Below are positions 59,100-64,000 of a stretch of DNA of 64,000 nt, one piece after another. Every line of letters begins with the position of its first letter. Position 1 is the first letter of the stretch. Origin of the DNA: Eunapius fragilis (lineage: Eukaryota > Porifera > Demospongiae > Spongillida > Spongillidae). The stretch spans positions 8,788,736 through 8,852,735 of the forward strand of contig OY811979.1 in NCBI GenBank assembly GCA_963681505.1. Reading direction: 5' to 3'. Below the pieces are notes generated by a model. It was not told the origin of the DNA. It made no database searches and saw nothing but the letters and a program-made list of their open reading frames with translations. Both the position numbers and the translations under genes were made by a program.

Positions 59100-59369
59100 T
59101 GAGATTATACGATCAAATTTCGATGATACTATATTTCTTGCAAGTGTTACTTTTAATTAGAGCAGCAATTATGATAGATGTAAATGTGGTGCAAATATGT
59201 TCGTAAATATATTATACATTTACACGGATAGTAAACATTATGTAAATAAGGTGGCAAATGTATAACATATTTACATCACAGCAAATATGTTTGTAAATGT
59301 GTATTGACATATTTACAATACATCTACACGATTAGTAAATGCGTGGTAAATGTACTTTTTCGCGTAGTG
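59100..59369. repeat. Right subterminal repeat region of the CACTA element
   Basis: Many 'gtaaatgt', 'catatttac' and 'catatttgc' words in both orientations up to the terminus 'gcgtagtg'. Matches the left region in motif and density. Confidence 0.8.
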
Positions 59370-59372
59370 GTT

Positions 59373-59804
59373 GGACAGGCGTCTCCTAGGGGGAGTTGCC
59401 CCCCTCTGGTGGAGGGGTTGAGACAGCGTCACCTTATAAGGCAGTACCCCTCCCCATGTGTGGTGAAGCCCAGTACTGCAGCCGTGGTCTGTGAAGGAGG
59501 GGGAGGAGGAGGGGGAGGAGGAGGAGGGGGTGCCATCCTGCTGCGTGTGCCGCAACTCATCGCTGATGCCTTGTGGAGTGTACTGGACGAAGGGGGGCGT
59601 GTCATGGCTGTTGCCATGGCGCACAAGGCCCTGAGGAATGCATGCCAGCGTGTACCAAGAGAGGACGATTACACGTGGGCGGTCTGCAGTGGAATGGGTG
59701 TGGCTCTGGCGGAGGCAGCAGGGGGCGTGGCTGGGCTCACAGAGGACTGTTACCACCTGCTCTACCAACCTGTGTCCCGTGAAGATGTTATGATGTCATC
59801 ATAG
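59373..59804 (+). CDS. TPR-CHAT-STAND protein, STAND-like exon, 3' part
   Basis: This is the continuation of the exon broken at 46161. The GTT at 59370-59372 repeats the GTT at 46159-46161, and the frame continues 'EIV-GQASPRGSCPPLVEGL', giving the end of the winged helix ('LVEGLRQRHLIRQYP'). After that come a run of about 12 Gly, 'VPQLIADALWSVLDEGG', a helical tail and a TAG at 59802-59804. With the two upstream segments the uninterrupted protein would be 1365 residues. No promoter is expected here, so on this haplotype the segment is probably not expressed unless the 13-kb insert is spliced out. Confidence 0.88.
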   Translation, partial: GQASPRGSCPPLVEGLRQRHLIRQYPSPCVVKPSTAAVVCEGGGGGGGGGGGGAILLRVPQLIADALWSVLDEGGRVMAVAMAHKALRNACQRVPREDDYTWAVCSGMGVALAEAAGGVAGLTEDCYHLLYQPVSREDVMMSS

Positions 59805-60599
59805 ACAGGAGGTGTGTGAGAGGCACTGTGATATGTGGACCCTGGTGTGGAAACAAGAGGGAGATACCATCAAGACGTGTGTACACAAAGGATGAATAAT
59901 AACTGGCTGGAGCCAACTCCCATTGTGTGACTCCATAACTACTCTTGCACTAACACTGTGGTAAATGATACTGTAACATACAAAACACTATAGTTCTGAA
60001 ACATGATTTATTGATGACATTGCATGTAGATATTTACAAGTATTTTAGACCTACTACATGTATTTTAGCTTGTCAACAGAACAAGCACAGCTGAAGTCAT
60101 TGTTGACCTGTTCCTGTTAAGTGATTTCATAGTGATCATGATATGTCACGGTGGTCCAGACGCGGACATTAGGGTTGTATAATTAGAACGAATAGTTCTA
60201 ATGCGGTATACGTAATCGTTTCATATTTTCGTCGAAAAAAAAACGGCGGTCTTTCAATGCTTATAGTTCTTTCGCACAACAACCAAATGCCAAAAGAATT
60301 ATATGAACCTATTCACAAAGTAGTGCGAACATAAACTCTTTCAAGTCCGCATTAAAAAAGTACCCTCTTGATAAATCAGAAGTCCCGCGCATTGGTGTAC
60401 CGTAAAGACAGCCATTTTGGTGACTTACTTGGAGAGGCCTTTTGCTTCCAATCCGCCAGAGGGTTCGTGCTGTCTTTATTAGCGTACATTTAGTGGTCCA
60501 GGTACAGCCTCTTAAGCATGTTTTTTTGTGTGGCCATTGCTTTCTTGACCTCTCTTTTATGCCATCAAACCACACGAACAACTTGAATGGTGTGCTCAC
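59805..60599. other. 3' flank of the TPR-CHAT gene; no further gene recognised
   Basis: Unremarkable AT-rich sequence. A minus-strand open stretch at 60309-60608 has no recognised motif. Confidence 0.4.
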
Positions 60600-60624
60600 A
60601 CAAATCAAGGATGCAAGGTGACCT

Positions 60625-61408
60625 GTTATGTGATCTGAGCAGTCATTGCAGAGTTTGTGGTTTCAAGCAAAGAAAATAGTGAAGGCTAAACGTGTATTTG
60701 ACTGTGCTTCACATGCAGTCGATTTGCAATGGCCTTTGGCATTGATATCACCAACGACCTGCAAATGAGCCTCTCTGTAGGCCATGTTACCAATCAATGG
60801 AAACATGCTGTTAAGGCAATAGAAGCTAACTTGGTTTCAAGATGCATGGTAAAAGTTTATGACTGGTCTAAGCATGCTGCCAACAATTGCAAGGTAAACA
60901 TTGTAACCCCATCACCAGCCAAACACTTTACACATGCATTATATGTGTAAGGAGTACACATCATACAGATAACGTTGCTGGACAAAAATAAGCAGGTATC
61001 CTGCAAAACAATCCATGGACATAGCATAAACCAAGAACCTTATCCAACACATTGAGTGGATTGCCCCACAAAAACTCATCTCTTCCAACGAACATCCAGC
61101 AGTATCTGCCAACCAAGTCCTTTCTGTTGCTGAAATGCTGTTATGTGCCATATGCCAGAAGACTCTTGATCAACCAATACAGCTGTCATGTGATACTCTG
61201 GTGTGTACAGGATGTTTGGTACAGCAATTAACAGCTTCTGCACAGACATTCTTCCCTTTCTGTTCTCCACCACATCAACTGACGCCAGAGACTATCAAAC
61301 CAGCATCACAGATGATACAAAGGTTGCTGCAAGATGTACTGGTGAAATGCATGACATGCAAACGAGATGGGGCATTCATTGGAAATCATGTCAACAGGGC
61401 ACTACAGG
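60625..61408 (+). pseudogene. RAG1 N-terminal-like gene (zinc dimerisation and RING), remnant B
   Basis: At about 60640 'SHCRVCG' followed by 'KKIVKAKRVFDCASHAVDL', 'AFGIDITNDL' and 'VYDWSKHAANNCK' with a 'gtaaac' donor parallel the zinc-dimerisation exon of remnant A (18272-18567). These pieces lie in different frames and the 'HP..FC..C' block is lost. A second exon, about 61045-61408, stays open. It reads 'LCAICQKTLDQPIQLSCDTL', then 'VCTGCLVQQL', 'FPFCSPPHQLTPETIKPASQ' and 'VLVKCMTCKRDGAFIGNHV'. This follows the RAG1 RING plus C2H2 order ('CQICEHILADPVETNC', 'FCRVC', 'CPSC', 'LMVKCPAKEC'). One RING ligand position appears changed (Thr where His is usual). No catalytic core was found. The first exon is clearly dead; the RING exon is better preserved. 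Confidence 0.65.
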
Positions 61409-61843
61409 TAGTAATTTATACACACTGTGCGAATTCATGTCTGGTTTTGAATCTGGATGTATGAACATTTCAAATACCTACAGCTACCCTCAAGTATGTA
61501 ATTCTTCAATTGCTCGAGTATCTACTTCTGATGAGATGCTAAAGTTTACATTGTTTGCTGTAAATGGATATGGAAATGGTGCAAACTCAACCACATTTCT
61601 GAGTATTAAAGGTACATTATCAAGTCAATGCAACACATGTAAATACACATAAATGTGTGTGGGCTATAGCATGCATGTACATTTCCAATTCATTTATTCT
61701 TATCAGCAAAAGCACTTAGCAGGGAACTAAATGGTTCGATGGATGCAAATAATCTTTTTAAAAAACCATAAAGTGCAGCACTAACAATGGCTGTCATGTT
61801 TTTCACAGGCATCGCAGATAGCAGCAGCATATCTATCATCATT
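61409..61843 (+). pseudogene. FN3-like exon and transmembrane-start exon
   Basis: An open stretch to about 61610 ends 'LKFTLFAVNGYGNGANSTTF' plus 'LSIK' before a 'gtacat' donor. This is the usual end of a fibronectin III domain. A short exon-like piece at about 61810-61843 ('ADSSSISIIIG', donor 'gtatgt') resembles the start of a transmembrane segment in such receptors. The Ser/Asn-rich part before the FN3 end is unassigned. Whether these belong with remnant B or with a separate receptor gene is unclear. Confidence 0.4.
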
Positions 61844-62584
61844 GGTATGTTTTGATTCCTTGCTTGACTTCTATACATACATCTGCATGACTGTAAATAT
61901 TCATGAATGTTTGAATTAGCTTATTCACACAGCTTATTCACACATTGTAGGCTACAAATTATTGTACATTAATTATAATGTATTTTAAATATTGGTTACC
62001 AATTTAAAAACACTAAACACAATAGCAAGCCAACATTGCTGATGTTTAAAACACTAAATACTATTCTTTCTTATCAAGGCTTTAGAAAGTCCTTGAAATT
62101 CGTATACTTGAAATTACTTTGGAAGAAAAAATATGGGTATCCCATATATGGCATGGTAACAATCATCGATTTTATTTATCAGGTTGTTCATGGATACAAT
62201 TGTTAACAACTTCATTATTTGCATTTACATACAACCATTAGTAGTGTCAGTAATCATCCTTAACCTATCCTGTGTTATCCCTGGTCTGGTGCTCTCAACT
62301 TTTGACACATTTGAACATCAAACTTTAAGAGACACGTACATACTACTAGCTTATAGAAATAGCCATACTCAGTCTGTGGGTGTTAATGCCATGATGCAAT
62401 CTGATTGTACTGTAACTATCTTTGTACCAGAACAAAACTTGCAACCCAACTACCCAGTGGATTGCAATTTTTGGGCCACCCCAAATAATTGTTTATCATA
62501 GGCACACCTTCCCATCCGATTTAATAATAATAATCTTAATCTTAATAAAGTTCCATTAATTACAACTGATAAGTGACAAAGTTA
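61844..62584. other. AT-rich stretch with one unrecognised ORF
   Basis: A plus-strand frame of 105 codons (62184-62501) starts with a hydrophobic stretch ('LVVSVIILNLSCVIPGLVL') and ends with a TAG. It could be a membrane-protein exon; no family recognised. Confidence 0.3.
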
Positions 62585-62950
62585 CCCCTGTCACCGCTGC
62601 TTCTGCGTATGTGAAGGTGTAGAAGGATCGTCAACTGTTGGAGCAGGGGTGTGGGGGTGGAAAGGGGGGGGGGAGCATCCTGATGTTGAAGTGAGGGCAT
62701 CAACTGTTGGAGGCGGGGGGATGTCCCAATGTGCAGGAGTAATGGTTAAAATCACGATCAAAGAAAGCTGCAGAGCTGATTAACTGAACAGCAAAGCATA
62801 TGCCAACCCAAACTCACATCCTATGATTAGTATTTGCCCTCACCTCCATATCAGGATGCTCCCCCTCCTTTTCCACCCACACACCCCTGCTCCAACAGTT
62901 GAGGATCCCTCTACACCTTCACATACGCAGAAGCAGCGGTGACAGGGGTG
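62585..62950. repeat. Inverted repeat with arms of about 110 bp
   Basis: Arms 62585-62700 and 62840-62950 are reverse complements: 'caccgctgcttctgcgtatg' against 'catacgcagaagcagcggtg', and 'gagcatcctgat' against 'atcaggatgctc'. The spacer is about 140 bp. It abuts the integrase fossil. Confidence 0.85.
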
Positions 62951-62959
62951 CAGGGCCGT

Positions 62960-64000
62960 GAATAAAACCTGTACGGCACACACACACAGGAAGAGTAGAT
63001 AGCCCAGGGGTAGCAGATCCATACTGAGGCCAGGGGTAACAGAGCCATATAGTGAGGCCATGCAGGGGTAACAGAGCCATAGTGAGGCCTGCATGGGGTA
63101 ACAGAGCCATAGTGAGGCCAGGGGTAACCTCTCACCCCCCCCCCCCCCCCCCCCCCCCAAACATTGCGTTTGATTAGCAAACTGAGCGTGTAGGCATGCA
63201 GCTTCGTATGGTGAAATGGTTGCCAAACGCTCAGATACATATTAATTTTACAAGAAAAGCTGGAAATGGTTCAATCCAACAATAAATCAGTATCTCAGTC
63301 ACATACACAGGAGAGCAACACCATGCATTTGTCATCATGCAGTGTTGGGAAGTGTGAGAATACCAACATATTTGATAAGGAACCATTTGTGACAGGTGTC
63401 ACATTGCACCAAGTCTCTGTAAGCGGTGTCAGGTATCAGTATCAGACACGCACAATGAACATAAATATCCTTAGGGATCGTTGTAGTGTTTGATTATACC
63501 AACCATTAGTTTGAGGATGGTATATGCTGTAGATTATCCTGTGTTCAGTTCCCGTTAATTGAAACAGTACTGCATTGACTCTGTTCACAAATTCGCATTC
63601 TTGATCTGATATGGTAACATTGGTGCAACCATGCCTGTAAGAAAGTTACATGTTATGAAATGCTTATATGCTTATAGCCTTATATGTAAACTGAATTAAT
63701 AAATCATTAACATTTGCCTGCGTATAATCTTATACAGAAACTCAGCAACTGTTCTTGCAGTCTTGTCAGCTATAGGCTCAGCCTCAGGCCACTTAGAAAA
63801 AGTAATCAACTAAGGTGATGATGTAACAATTGCCTCGTTCAGTTTTTGGGAGAGGACCAATCAGGTCTATTCCAACCTAAATTGATAGTCATGATTGCAA
63901 CTAACTTGATGCCAAACACTATAGGTTGTATAGGTATATGGGATGCAGAGGGGCTATGGTCTTCATAAACTTGGCACCATGCATTGGTGCTTTGGCAAAC
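62960..64000 (-). mobile_element. Ty3-type integrase element fossil, copy 2 (cut by window end)
   Basis: Very similar to copy 1 at 30340-31480. It has the same 26-bp tandem array and poly-C tract, the same 85-bp block, the PHD-like region and the integrase core. Broken, with several breaks; it continues beyond the window. Confidence 0.7.
62995..63150. repeat. 26-bp tandem repeat and poly-C, second locus
   Basis: About five units of 'ggccaggggtaacagagcca' plus 'tagtga', followed by poly-C. Same array as 30395-30630. Confidence 0.9.

Larger units (their letters stand above)
46162..59369. mobile_element. CACTA (En/Spm, Tnp2-type) DNA transposon, 13,208 bp, apparently complete
   Basis: Left end CACTGGATGAAATAGTG and right end (reverse complement) CACTACGCGAAAAAGTA. 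Each then reads 'CATTTAC', and about 18 of the first 24 positions match. Flanking bases are GTT on both sides, the 3-bp target duplication typical of CACTA elements. Both ends carry dense subterminal GTAAATG/CATATTTAC words. Inside are an intact Tnp2 transposase (51219-54261), a divergent intact six-exon gene (49843-51068), a decayed basic-repeat gene, a Pro/Ala-rich frame, a nested fold-back MITE (49518-49813), a dispersed repeat (46456-46805) and 29 copies of a 152-bp satellite. It lies within a coding exon of the TPR-CHAT-STAND gene. Intact genes and an exact target duplication indicate a recent insertion. Confidence 0.92.

Noticed and set aside
46162-59369. Reading the insert as an ordinary long intron of the TPR-CHAT gene
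   Set aside because: There is no good donor or acceptor at the borders. The CACT/AGTG ends, GTT duplication and exact frame continuity fit transposon insertion instead.
1-64000. tRNA or rRNA genes
   Set aside because: No cloverleaf-like A and B box pairs or rRNA-like segments were noticed by eye; a covariance-model scan was not possible.

Overview
The window is animal nuclear DNA, most likely from a demosponge or a similar early-branching metazoan. Genes are intron-rich with GT-AG splice sites. A T-box factor, an Ig/FN3 surface protein, a proteasome Rpn1 gene and a TPR-CHAT protease sit among many small fold-back repeats, minisatellites, poly-C tracts and frequent CATGTACATG-like words. The species call is an inference. 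A run of 200 N (9376-9575) marks an assembly gap, so the two sides may not be truly adjacent.

Layout. 1-3.7 kb: satellite DNA. 3.7-7.2 kb (minus): seven exons of the proteasome base subunit Rpn1/PSMD2, with both ends of the gene missing. 7.2-9.4 kb: microsatellites and inverted repeats. 9.6-11.3 kb (plus): a repeat-linked mini-gene remnant, a fold-back element and three exons of a T-box gene. 12-14.2 kb: a possible dynein exon fragment and an Ig/FN3 gene (minus). 14.8-20 kb: small transposons and a RAG1-N-terminal-like gene remnant (18.3-19.3 kb). 21.6-24.9 kb: a BEL/Pao fossil and a long minisatellite. 25.2-26.1 kb: pieces of a Tnp2-like transposase. 27-41 kb: mostly repeats, with a second mini-gene copy, a Ty3-type integrase fossil, a DIRS-like fossil and poly-C elements.

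41.4-59.8 kb holds the main result. A host gene encoding a TPR-CHAT-STAND protein (predicted caspase-like peptidase fused to a degenerate NB-ARC-like module) is split inside a coding exon by a 13,208-bp CACTA (En/Spm, Tnp2-type) DNA transposon at 46162-59369. The element begins CACTG, ends TAGTG and is flanked by a 3-bp target duplication, GTT. The host reading frame runs straight from one side to the other if the element and one GTT are set aside. The transposon carries an apparently intact two-exon Tnp2 transposase and, divergently, an apparently intact six-exon second protein. It also holds an older basic-repeat gene remnant, a nested fold-back element, and 29 copies of an exactly 152-bp satellite. 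Nearly every satellite unit keeps an acceptor, a 58-nt exon and a donor on the minus strand.

60.6-64 kb: a second RAG1-N-terminal-like remnant (RING part), an FN3-like fragment, and a second copy of the integrase fossil cut by the window end.

No tRNA, rRNA or CRISPR array was recognised. Family names come from recalled motifs; no searches were run.
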